A model generated the notes under the pieces. The model worked only from the letters and a program-made list of their open reading frames with translations, was not told the origin of the DNA and did no database searches. Both the position numbers and the translations under genes were made by a program. 11,336 nucleotides of DNA from Elusimicrobiota bacterium (GTDB taxonomy: Bacteria > Elusimicrobiota > Elusimicrobia > O2-12-FULL-59-9): the NCBI GenBank assembly GCA_016206405.1, contig JACQRQ010000006.1, forward strand, positions 1-11,336. The letters run 5' to 3'. Of the stretch, positions 1 to 5,814 are shown in pieces; within the stretch, counting starts at the first letter, position 1; the number at the start of each line of letters is the position of its first letter.

Positions 1-91
1 CGGTCAGATTTTGAAAAAAGGAATGCTTCTGAAGCACTTTCGCAAGCCACAGATATTCCGGTTCACCGACATCGAGTTTCGTCCCTTGCAT
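1..91 (-). CDS. 5' fragment of an unidentified protein, possibly cyclic-nucleotide-binding-like (runs off window)
   Basis: An ATG at 91-89 opens a frame that stays open for 30 codons to the window edge. It starts 8 nt after the stop codon of the aldolase gene, so it is probably co-transcribed with it. A G-rich stretch (GGGCGGG) lies upstream as a possible weak ribosome site. The visible peptide begins MQGTKLDVGEPEYLWLAK and continues with a VLQKHSFFQNLT segment. That segment resembles the N-terminal helix of cNMP-binding (CRP/FNR-like or kinase regulatory) domains, where a leucine-rich helix precedes an 'FF.NL' turn. This is a short-motif resemblance only. No ligand-binding residues are in view, so the function should be treated as unknown. 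The existence of the gene is inferred from the tight spacing, same strand and open frame. Confidence 0.5.
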   Translation of the reverse strand, partial: MQGTKLDVGEPEYLWLAKVLQKHSFFQNLT

Positions 92-99
92 TACTGCGT

Positions 100-882
100 T
101 TACCCGCCCTTCAAATTCAACTCCCGGATCAAACCATCGACGATGCTTCTTACTCCGGCGGCCTTATGTTCTGTCGCCCTGCTTTGAGGCCGGGGATCCG
201 AGGCCACAGGACAATCGGGCATTCTTTCCGGCGCCGAGCTCAGGCCGAAATAGGCCTGTCGCGCCTTGAGAAGTTTCTGCACCTGCTCCTCGCTCAGCAA
301 TTTTTCCTTGCCCAGAATTTCAGTCACCAACGATATTTTGGCAAAATGCTCCACGGCCTCAAGCTTCCAGAGGGCCTGCTCGAGCGCTTGGGCGTAGACG
401 ACGACTCCATGATTGGCCATCAGGATGGCGTCATGCCTCGGTATTAAACCCGCCATGGCGGCTTTAAGTTCCGACGTTCCAGGCGTCCCATACGGCGCCA
501 GCGGAACGCAGCCAAGCGCCATGATAGCCTCAGACACGAGCGCCTTATTGAGCGCAACGCCGGCGGCGGCGTAGCCGGTGGCCACGGGCGGATGGGCGTG
601 AATAACGGCATGGACATCCGGGCGAAGGCTATATATTTCCAAGTGCATTTCCAGCTCGGAGGTTGCGCTGCGCAAACCATGGATTTTTTTTCCGCGGGCG
701 TTGACGACCACCATATCCTCCGACTTCATATTGCCTTTGCTCATGCCCGTCGGGGTCGCCAAAATACGGTCGGCGCTCAGCCGCACGCTGAGATTGCCGT
801 CCACTCCCGCCACCAGGCCCATGTCGTAAATGCGCCGGCCGGCTTGCGCCATTTCTTGCCGGCATTGAATTTCAGTTTTCAT
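100..882 (-). CDS. Class II aldolase/adducin family protein, L-fuculose-phosphate aldolase-like, with C-terminal extension
   Basis: A 260-residue member of the zinc-dependent class II aldolase/adducin family. Such enzymes cleave a sugar 1-phosphate (fuculose- or rhamnulose-1-phosphate) to DHAP and lactaldehyde; some relatives are epimerases or dehydratases, so the exact substrate is not proven. Visible motifs are GNLS (residues 29-32, phosphate site), the TSE motif with candidate catalytic Glu76, IHAHPP giving zinc ligands His95 and His97, and ANHG giving the third zinc ligand His158. The aldolase fold ends near residue 213, close to the usual family length of about 215. The remaining 45 residues are a Pro-rich linker (about 216-240) and a predicted amphipathic helix (244-257), which is unusual (see findings). 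The ATG is 7 nt from the tRNA-Leu 3' end, with no Shine-Dalgarno sequence between them. The next ATG in frame (codon 11) also lacks one, so the first is kept. It could instead be a related epimerase or methylthioribulose-1-P dehydratase, which is less likely. Confidence 0.88.
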   Translation of the reverse strand: MKTEIQCRQEMAQAGRRIYDMGLVAGVDGNLSVRLSADRILATPTGMSKGNMKSEDMVVVNARGKKIHGLRSATSELEMHLEIYSLRPDVHAVIHAHPPVATGYAAAGVALNKALVSEAIMALGCVPLAPYGTPGTSELKAAMAGLIPRHDAILMANHGVVVYAQALEQALWKLEAVEHFAKISLVTEILGKEKLLSEEQVQKLLKARQAYFGLSSAPERMPDCPVASDPRPQSRATEHKAAGVRSIVDGLIRELNLKGG

Positions 883-889
883 AAAAATT

Positions 890-970
890 TGCGCGGGGAG
901 AGACTTGAACTCTCACGCCTTTCGGCATACGCACCTCAAACGTACGTGTCTGCCATTCCACCACCCGCGC
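890..970 (-). tRNA. tRNA-Leu (anticodon GAG)
   Basis: The minus strand folds as a class II tRNA. It has a perfect 7-bp acceptor stem (GCGCGGG with CCCGCGC), a D-arm beginning GTGGAATGGCAGAC, an anticodon stem TACGT/GCGTA enclosing the 7-nt loop TTGAGGT (anticodon GAG), and a long variable arm GCC-GAAA-GGC. The T arm is GAGAG-TTCAAGT-CTCTC, followed by discriminator A. The anticodon loop is identical to that of E. coli leuU. The long variable arm and GAG anticodon identify a leucine tRNA reading CUC/CUU. The CCA end is not encoded: the 3' side continues AA then TTTTT directly into the aldolase ATG. It lies 23 nt downstream of secG and on the same strand, so it is probably excised from the secG transcript. 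Confidence 0.96.
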
Positions 971-993
971 TTAAAATCCAAAATCCGCCCGCG

Positions 994-1359
994 TTACTTG
1001 CCCTGGGGGACCGCCGCAGGCTTCGATGGAGAAGGGGCCGGCTGCTTGGCGACCGGGACACTGTCGGAAGGTGTTTCGGCAGCCGCCGGAGGCGGCGGAA
1101 GCGTCACGCGCGATACCACGCTCTGGCTTCCCAAACGAGCCGAAAGCAGGGTCAGAAACAAAGACAGGGCGAGAAAAACGAACGCCAAGCCGCCCGTAAA
1201 TTGCTTCAGAAAGCTCGTGCTCGAAGGGGCGTTGAGAAAGGCGTCCGATTCGCCGCCCCCGAAAACGGCCAAACCGGCCCCCCGGCCGGCCTGCATTAGA
1301 ACCACGATGACCAAAAGCAGGCAGGTGATCACATGAATGGCGGTTGCGAAGGCATACAT
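994..1359 (-). CDS. secG: Protein translocase subunit SecG
   Basis: A 121-residue inner-membrane protein that joins SecY and SecE in the Sec translocon and stimulates SecA-driven export. Two hydrophobic segments are visible (about residues 4-22 and 54-74). Between them is the family loop LMQAGRGAGLAVFGGG (21-36) followed by ESDAFLNA. The C-terminal 40 residues are a Pro/Ala/Ser-rich tail (PPPP at about 88-91), which is common and poorly conserved in SecG. The ATG has a strong Shine-Dalgarno sequence, GGAGGG, 7 nt upstream. The gene follows pgk after a 54-nt gap holding a good promoter, and precedes tRNA-Leu(GAG). The order pgk-(tpiA)-secG and secG-tRNA-Leu is widespread in bacteria; here tpiA is absent from between pgk and secG. 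Confidence 0.93.
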   Translation of the reverse strand: MYAFATAIHVITCLLLVIVVLMQAGRGAGLAVFGGGESDAFLNAPSSTSFLKQFTGGLAFVFLALSLFLTLLSARLGSQSVVSRVTLPPPPAAAETPSDSVPVAKQPAPSPSKPAAVPQGK

Positions 1360-1394
1360 ACGGTCTCCCTCCAGTACGATGCGCTGGAAACGAC

Positions 1395-1424
1395 ATTATA
1401 CCAATATACGGGGCTAGCTGTACG
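1395..1424 (-). promoter_or_regulatory. Sigma-70-type promoter with extended -10, upstream of secG
   Basis: Reading the minus strand, a perfect -10 hexamer TATAAT (1400-1395) is preceded by TGG (1403-1401), giving the extended -10 form TGnTATAAT. The -35 is weak: CGTACA at 1424-1419 with 18-bp spacing shares only ACA with the consensus, as expected when an extended -10 compensates. Transcription would begin near 1388, about 28 nt before the secG ATG, and would read secG, tRNA-Leu and the aldolase. It sits in the largest non-coding gap in the window. It is predicted from sequence alone. Confidence 0.6.
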
Positions 1425-2616
1425 CCAATGCGGCCAAACCCGGCAGCACTTTGCCCTCCAAAAGCTCCAGGCTCGCGCCGCCGCCGGTCGAGCAATGCGT
1501 AATTTGATCGCGCAAACGGCTTTGGGTCAAAAGCGCCAAGGAATCTCCTCCGCCGACGATGGTGACCGCCCCGCGCTCCGTGGCGGCGGCGACGGCTTTG
1601 GCGATGGCGACGCTTCCTTTTGAAAAAGGGGGCATTTCAAAAATCCCCATCGGACCATTCCAAAAAATTGTCTTTGCCTTTTCTATGCGGTCTTCAAAGA
1701 TTTCGACGCTATTGGGCCCGATGTCTACGCCGATCATTCCGGAACGAAGACCCATCGCTTGAGAAATTTCAATTTTGGCGTTCGGATCTATTTTCTCGAC
1801 CATGACATGGTCGGCGGGCAGCAAAAAATCCACTCGCCGGCTGTAAGCCCTCTCGATAATTTCCTGGGCCTCCCGCAAGCGGTCTTTTTCCAGAAGGGAA
1901 TTGCCGATATTGACGCCCTGGGCCTCCAAAAAGGTGTAGGCCATTCCGCCTCCGATGATGAGCATATCCACCCGGTCCATCAAGCGCCGCAGCACCAGAA
2001 TCTTATCGGAAACTTTGGCTCCGCCGATGATCGCCAAAAACGGACGCTCAGGATTATTGACCACGCGTTCCAGAAATTCGAGCTCGCGCTGAACCAAAAA
2101 ACCGATGGCGCCCGGCAGATGTTTGGGTATGCCCTCGGTCGACGCATGCGCTCTGTGCAGGCTGCCGAAGGCTTCTTGGACGAACACCTCGCCGTATTGG
2201 GACAAGGCCTTGGCAAACTCGGCGTCGTTGGCCTCCTCCTGCGGATAAAACCGCAAGTTTTCCAAAAGGCAAACTTCGCCCGAACCGAGCTCTTTGACCT
2301 TTTCCAATGCCTGGGGGCCGACGCAATTTTCGCTGAAGAGGATCTCTCGCCCCAAGAGCTGCGTCAAGACGGCCGCCACGGGCATCAAGCTGAATCGGCC
2401 ATGTTCGCCCTCCTTGGGACGGCCCAAATGAGAAATCAGCACGATTTTGGCCTTTTGCTCAATGAGATAATTCAAGGTGGGCAACGTCGCCTTGATTCGA
2501 CTGGCGTCCGAAACGCGGCCGTTTTCCATGGGAACGTTGAAATCCACGCGAACTAAAACGCGCTTTTGCCGCAGATCGACGTCTTGCAGCCGGCGCAGCT
2601 TCAAAAAGGGCTTCAC
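1414..2616 (-). CDS. pgk: Phosphoglycerate kinase
   Basis: A 400-residue cytosolic kinase that transfers phosphate from 1,3-bisphosphoglycerate to ADP in glycolysis. Visible landmarks are VRVDFNVP (22-29, substrate Asp/Asn), ISHLGRP (61-67), LLENLRFYPQEE (117-128), HRAHAST (154-160), GGAKVSDK (198-205, nucleotide-site Lys201), and near the C-terminus FWNGPMGIFE, GGGDS and STGGGASLE. Length is normal for the family. The start is a GTG at 2616-2614 that overlaps the gap stop codon (GTGA), with a G-rich GGTGGG just upstream. An ATG at 2688 is in frame, but it would add 24 non-homologous residues read out of frame through gap. The gene directly follows gap and is probably translationally coupled to it. 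One oddity is that the usual [N/M]-D-A-F-G segment reads QEAFGS at 147-152. Confidence 0.95.
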   Translation of the reverse strand: MKPFLKLRRLQDVDLRQKRVLVRVDFNVPMENGRVSDASRIKATLPTLNYLIEQKAKIVLISHLGRPKEGEHGRFSLMPVAAVLTQLLGREILFSENCVGPQALEKVKELGSGEVCLLENLRFYPQEEANDAEFAKALSQYGEVFVQEAFGSLHRAHASTEGIPKHLPGAIGFLVQRELEFLERVVNNPERPFLAIIGGAKVSDKILVLRRLMDRVDMLIIGGGMAYTFLEAQGVNIGNSLLEKDRLREAQEIIERAYSRRVDFLLPADHVMVEKIDPNAKIEISQAMGLRSGMIGVDIGPNSVEIFEDRIEKAKTIFWNGPMGIFEMPPFSKGSVAIAKAVAAATERGAVTIVGGGDSLALLTQSRLRDQITHCSTGGGASLELLEGKVLPGLAALAYS

Positions 2617-3638
2617 GGGCCCACCCGGGCCACAATCTTTTTGGCGACATGGGCCGCCAAGTCGACGATGCGGCTGGCGTATCCCCATTCATTGTCGTAC
2701 CATCCGAACGTCTTGATGAGAGTTTTTCCTATGACCGCCGTCAAGGGAGCGTCGAAAATGCATGAGGCCGGGTTGCCCACAAAGTCCTTGGAAATGAGGG
2801 GCTCCTGGCTGTACTGCAGATACCGGCTCATTCGAGGATCCCGGGACGCTTCCAGAAATTTCTCGTTGACGTCGGTTTCCGATGTCGCCTTATCGACTTC
2901 TACGGTCAAATCAACCATGGAAACATCCGGCGTTGGAACCCGGATCGCCAGCCCGCCGAGCTTTCCCTTAAGCTCGGGGAGGACCAAGCCGATGGCCCTG
3001 GCCGCCCCGGTCGTCGTCGGAATCATGGAGACCCCCGCGGCCCGGGCGCGCCTTAAATCCTTGTGCGGAAAATCCAATATGACTTGGTCGTTGGTGTAGG
3101 AATGGACGGTGGTCATCAAGCCATGAACGATGCGGTAGTTTTCGTGCAGCACCTTGGCCATCGGAGCCAAACAGTTGGTCGTGCAAGACGCGTTGCTGAT
3201 GATGAAATGCTTGTCGGGCTGGTAGCGGTGCTCGTTAATGCCCATGCAGATGGTGATGTCCTCATCTTTGGCCGGAGCGGATATGATGACGCGCTGCGCG
3301 CCCGCACTTAAATGCGCTTTGGCCTTGCCCGCATCGGTGAACCGGCCGGTCGCCTCGATCACCAGATCCACGTCCAGCGATTTCCACGGGAGCTTGGCGG
3401 GATCCCGCTCCGCCACGACTTCCAGAATTCGATTGCCGATCAAGATGCTCGACGCCTTCGCCTGGACGTTGCCCGGATAAATGCCGAAGGTGGAATCATA
3501 CTTGAACAGGTGGGCGAGCGTTTCGGCGTTGGTCAAGTCGTTGACGGCTACGAACTCCAGTTCCGGGTTGTTGATTCCGGCTCTAAGAACCAGCCTGCCG
3601 ATCCGGCCAAACCCGTTAATCCCCACGCGCATTGCCAT
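2613..3638 (-). CDS. gap: Glyceraldehyde-3-phosphate dehydrogenase, NAD-dependent glycolytic type
   Basis: A 341-residue enzyme that oxidises glyceraldehyde-3-phosphate with NAD and phosphate to give 1,3-bisphosphoglycerate, which pgk, the next gene, then uses. The Rossmann motif INGFGRIGR is at residues 7-15. AVNDLT (31-36) places an Asp at the end of the second strand, typical of NAD-preferring enzymes. The active site SNASCTTNC gives catalytic Cys152, with His179 in TTVHSYT. WYDNEWGY is near the C-terminus. The ATG at 3638 is chosen because a strong GGAGGAGG sits 5 nt upstream. An in-frame TTG at 3662 lies upstream of this ribosome site and would add only residues encoded by the site itself. 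The ATG two codons further in is possible but less well placed. The gene begins 27 nt after the OmpA-like gene. Confidence 0.96.
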   Translation of the reverse strand: MAMRVGINGFGRIGRLVLRAGINNPELEFVAVNDLTNAETLAHLFKYDSTFGIYPGNVQAKASSILIGNRILEVVAERDPAKLPWKSLDVDLVIEATGRFTDAGKAKAHLSAGAQRVIISAPAKDEDITICMGINEHRYQPDKHFIISNASCTTNCLAPMAKVLHENYRIVHGLMTTVHSYTNDQVILDFPHKDLRRARAAGVSMIPTTTGAARAIGLVLPELKGKLGGLAIRVPTPDVSMVDLTVEVDKATSETDVNEKFLEASRDPRMSRYLQYSQEPLISKDFVGNPASCIFDAPLTAVIGKTLIKTFGWYDNEWGYASRIVDLAAHVAKKIVARVGP

Positions 3639-3643
3639 AATTT

Positions 3644-3653
3644 CCTCCTCCCC
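3644..3653 (-). promoter_or_regulatory. Strong Shine-Dalgarno site for gap
   Basis: The minus strand reads GGGGAGGAGG, then AAATT, then the gap ATG at 3638. It is one of the strongest ribosome sites in the window. It lies in the 27-nt gap after the OmpA-like gene and decides the gap start over the upstream in-frame TTG. It may let gap be translated at a higher level than the envelope genes that precede it on the same message. Confidence 0.8.
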
Positions 3654-3665
3654 TGGTTTCAATAG

Positions 3666-4589
3666 TCACTTTTTCCCCTGTTCCAAGACCACTTCGACCC
3701 TCTGGCTCAAATACGGCGCTTTGAAGGATCGGGTCGATATCTCATTTTCTTTGACCAGGAGCTCCGCTGCAAAATATTGCACAAAGGCTTTTGCCTGGGT
3801 CATGGCCAAGGCCTCATCGGAAGCATAAATCCGCAGATTCATCGGAACGCGATAGTAAAACCGCTTCATAAAATCGGCGACCGAACGGAGCAATTCCAGC
3901 CCCTCGCCATCGTCCAGGCTTTGGCGGCGCTTATCCTGTCCGAATAAAACGGATGAATCCAAAACGATCACCATCTTTTGGTCTTCTTCATGCACTATCC
4001 CCCGGAACTTGAGAGCCTTGCCAACGCCCGTATAGCTCATCCCGAAAGGATCGGTGAACGCATAGACCGGTGAATACGACTGTCCCGCCTGGAGCCATTC
4101 CTTTTTTTCATTTTGTCCGTTCCACAAAACCTGCTCCGGCATATTTCCAGCGCCGTCAAAACGCTGGAAAATATTGCCGTCCGCGTCGGCGATGGACAAG
4201 CTCCATTTATATCTATTTCGGTCCTTATCGTCAACGGAGCGCCGCACAAGTCTATCCAGCTCATCTCGCGGATGAAACACGAGCCGCGGCCGCTGGCTCA
4301 AAGCCACCCCGCCGGGCCGAATGACCAGCAGGCTGTTCAAAAACTCCGCATAAGTCTTTTTCCAAGTGACAGCCTGCGGCGGGTCCGCCAAGAGCAAGGC
4401 ATCCTCCGGCTCCAAAGACTTGCGGATGCTGGCGAATGGATCGGCTTTCAAATCCAAATGCGGCTTGTCGCTGTATACCAGTTTAGACTCCTGCTCTTTG
4501 ACCACGACATCCGACAGCACCCCCTCCTGGGCGCGCAATGGGCCGGCAGCCGCCAAACTAATAATGATCCAGACGGATTTCATAACCAT
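3666..4589 (-). CDS. Exported protein with FlgD-like Ig domain and degenerate OmpA-like C-terminal domain
   Basis: A 307-residue predicted periplasmic or outer-membrane-associated protein. Residues 3-20 form a signal peptide (Lys4, hydrophobic VWIIISLAAA, cleavage likely after LRA at 20); there is no lipobox. Residues about 127-195 resemble a FlgD-type Ig-like fold (YKWSLSIADADGNIFQRFDG, then VLWNGQNEKKEWLQAGQSY). Residues about 207-303 match the OmpA/Pal layout in outline: a strand VIVLDSSVLFGQD, a helix ending in FMKRF, the strand MNLRIYA, a helix, and the final strand QRVEVVL. The TDxxG loop and the NxxLSxxRA helix motif that bind peptidoglycan are absent (SDEALAMTQAKAF instead). The ATG at 4589 is chosen because GGAG, overlapping the tonB stop, sits 5 nt upstream; longer in-frame readings run back through tonB. 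A Pal-like partner of the ExbB/ExbD/TonB genes is the best guess. Confidence 0.72.
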   Translation of the reverse strand: MVMKSVWIIISLAAAGPLRAQEGVLSDVVVKEQESKLVYSDKPHLDLKADPFASIRKSLEPEDALLLADPPQAVTWKKTYAEFLNSLLVIRPGGVALSQRPRLVFHPRDELDRLVRRSVDDKDRNRYKWSLSIADADGNIFQRFDGAGNMPEQVLWNGQNEKKEWLQAGQSYSPVYAFTDPFGMSYTGVGKALKFRGIVHEEDQKMVIVLDSSVLFGQDKRRQSLDDGEGLELLRSVADFMKRFYYRVPMNLRIYASDEALAMTQAKAFVQYFAAELLVKENEISTRSFKAPYLSQRVEVVLEQGKK

Positions 4590-4591
4590 TT

Positions 4592-5803
4592 TCACTCCAA
4601 AATGAAACGGAAAGAAACTACGCCCCATTGCTGCCGGGGACCCGCGCCCGGCCCGGAAGCCCCCGCGGCCTCCGGGCCGGCCGGACTCATGTCCCCAAGC
4701 GCGGCGAAGCGCCACTGCTCCAACGCGTCCATGGCCAGTTTATCCAATTGCGGATAGCCGGAAGTTCGCTCAGTGCGCATCCACTCCACAACCCCCTTCG
4801 GCGACACGAAAAATCGAATCGCGACTTCCATTTCCAAAATTCCTTTATCGCGCGCCCACTGCGGGAAAGCCGGCAAGACCCGGTGAAGGACTTTTCTATT
4901 GGAGAGCGGGCCGATGATATCCACGGGCTTTTTCCTGGCCTTCTCCTGCGGCGAAAAACCCGGCTCAGGCTTGCGGGCCAGAAGCGACGCCAACTGCTGA
5001 GAAACGTCCTCCATTTCGGCGGCGGAGGGGGCGGTTTTTTCAATCGCCCTCTCCGCAGACGGCCGGCCTCCCTCCGCCGCAACTGGAAGAGCCACTATCG
5101 CTTTGCGGCGAACCGGCGGCAGCGAAGCCTCATCGAGGCCTTGCGGACTTCCCGACGGCGGTCGTCCCTCAACTTTTTTTTGCGCTATCCATTGATTGAT
5201 ATCTTCCAGATTCTGCGCCACCCGCGCGGGCTCGCCGGAGCGGTTGTCCAACGAAAGGCCCTTCGGCAATTCCGGCGCCCTGGCCGCTCCGACTTCCTCC
5301 AAACGCAGGGGAGCCAAGCCGGGAAATTCCGCCTGAGGACGGCTCGGCAGCGTCCGGCCCACCGCATCAGCCAGGCTCCCGGAATCCGGACGGCGCTGCC
5401 CCTCCTGCAACTGAATCTTGGGGGCCAAATCGGCTTTTCTTTCGACCAGCCTTTCGGGGCCGTCGAGCGCCCCCATTTTCCTTCTCGGCTCCGGAAGCTT
5501 CATTTCCTCAAGGCGGTTTTGCTCCAAAGGCATCAGCTTGGCTATTCTGATGGGCGGCGCTTCCTTCGGAATTTCCGGAAGCGCCATTTTCAAAAAATCC
5601 ATCGCCGATTTGCGCCCCTTCGGCGCAGCCGTCGGCTTGCGAATTCTAGGAGCCACCGATTCAGGGTCGAGCAAATCCACCCTGGCGATCACTTTCCGCA
5701 CTCCCCGCGCCTTCTGCAAACGAATCCAGTGGACATAGCTGCCGATAAGCACCCCATGAAATATGAGCGACGCCGAAACTCCGATGGCTAACGGCCGGTC
5801 CAT
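4592..5803 (-). CDS. TonB-family (TonB/TolA-like) energy-transducing protein
   Basis: A 403-residue inner-membrane-anchored periplasmic protein expected to carry proton-motive energy from the ExbB/ExbD complex to an envelope partner. A single N-terminal membrane segment lies at about 6-26 and contains Ser12-x-x-x-His16, the SxxxH spacing seen in the TonB anchor. A long Pro/Glu/Arg-rich region follows (about 45-300), the expected periplasm-spanning linker. The C-terminal TonB domain occupies about 305-403, with LPAFPQWARDKGILEMEVAI, a central GVVEW strand, LDKLAMDALEQWRF and a last strand VVSFRFIL. Between WRF (364-366) and the last strand is a 23-residue Gly/Pro/Ala-rich insertion encoded by a strong inverted repeat (see findings). 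An AAGG ribosome site is 5 nt before the ATG. The gene follows the second exbD by 11 nt. Confidence 0.87.
   Translation of the reverse strand: MDRPLAIGVSASLIFHGVLIGSYVHWIRLQKARGVRKVIARVDLLDPESVAPRIRKPTAAPKGRKSAMDFLKMALPEIPKEAPPIRIAKLMPLEQNRLEEMKLPEPRRKMGALDGPERLVERKADLAPKIQLQEGQRRPDSGSLADAVGRTLPSRPQAEFPGLAPLRLEEVGAARAPELPKGLSLDNRSGEPARVAQNLEDINQWIAQKKVEGRPPSGSPQGLDEASLPPVRRKAIVALPVAAEGGRPSAERAIEKTAPSAAEMEDVSQQLASLLARKPEPGFSPQEKARKKPVDIIGPLSNRKVLHRVLPAFPQWARDKGILEMEVAIRFFVSPKGVVEWMRTERTSGYPQLDKLAMDALEQWRFAALGDMSPAGPEAAGASGPGAGPRQQWGVVSFRFILE
4648..4680 (-). repeat. Perfect 10-bp inverted repeat within the tonB-like coding region
   Basis: On the minus strand the arms are CCGGCCCGGA and TCCGGGCCGG. 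The inner bases GGCC and GGCU extend the RNA stem to 14 bp with one G-U wobble, leaving the 5-nt loop GCGGG. No U-tract follows, so it is not an intrinsic terminator. It encodes residues 375-386 of the TonB-like protein, inside a low-complexity insertion in the C-terminal domain, and ends about 50 nt before the stop codon. Confidence 0.75.
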
Positions 5804-5814
5804 GCGCCTTTGTT

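Noticed and set aside
592..1299. 235-codon plus-strand open frame across the aldolase, tRNA-Leu and secG
   Set aside because: It runs through a tRNA and two well-supported genes on the other strand, so it is a chance open frame.
1759..2556. 265-codon plus-strand open frame antisense to pgk
   Set aside because: Shadow of pgk, whose motifs cover the whole region.
2617..2688. 24-residue N-terminal extension of pgk from the ATG at 2688
   Set aside because: It reads out of frame through the end of gap and has no homology to Pgk N-termini. The GTG at 2616 gives the normal start and a GTGA overlap.
4648..4680. Inverted repeat as an intrinsic terminator
   Set aside because: No T-run follows on the minus strand, and it lies within the tonB-like coding sequence, so termination there would cut the gene.
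4590..4715. 42-residue N-terminal extension of the FlgD-Ig/OmpA-like protein
   Set aside because: It lies inside the tonB coding region in another frame and would bury the signal peptide. The ATG at 4589 has a ribosome site and exposes the signal peptide at the N-terminus.
4628..5791. 387-codon plus-strand open frame antisense to the TonB-like gene
   Set aside because: It is an Arg/Leu/Pro-rich frame opposite a gene with a clear TonB domain and ribosome site. GC-rich third positions suppress stops on the opposite strand, and no family motif is visible.
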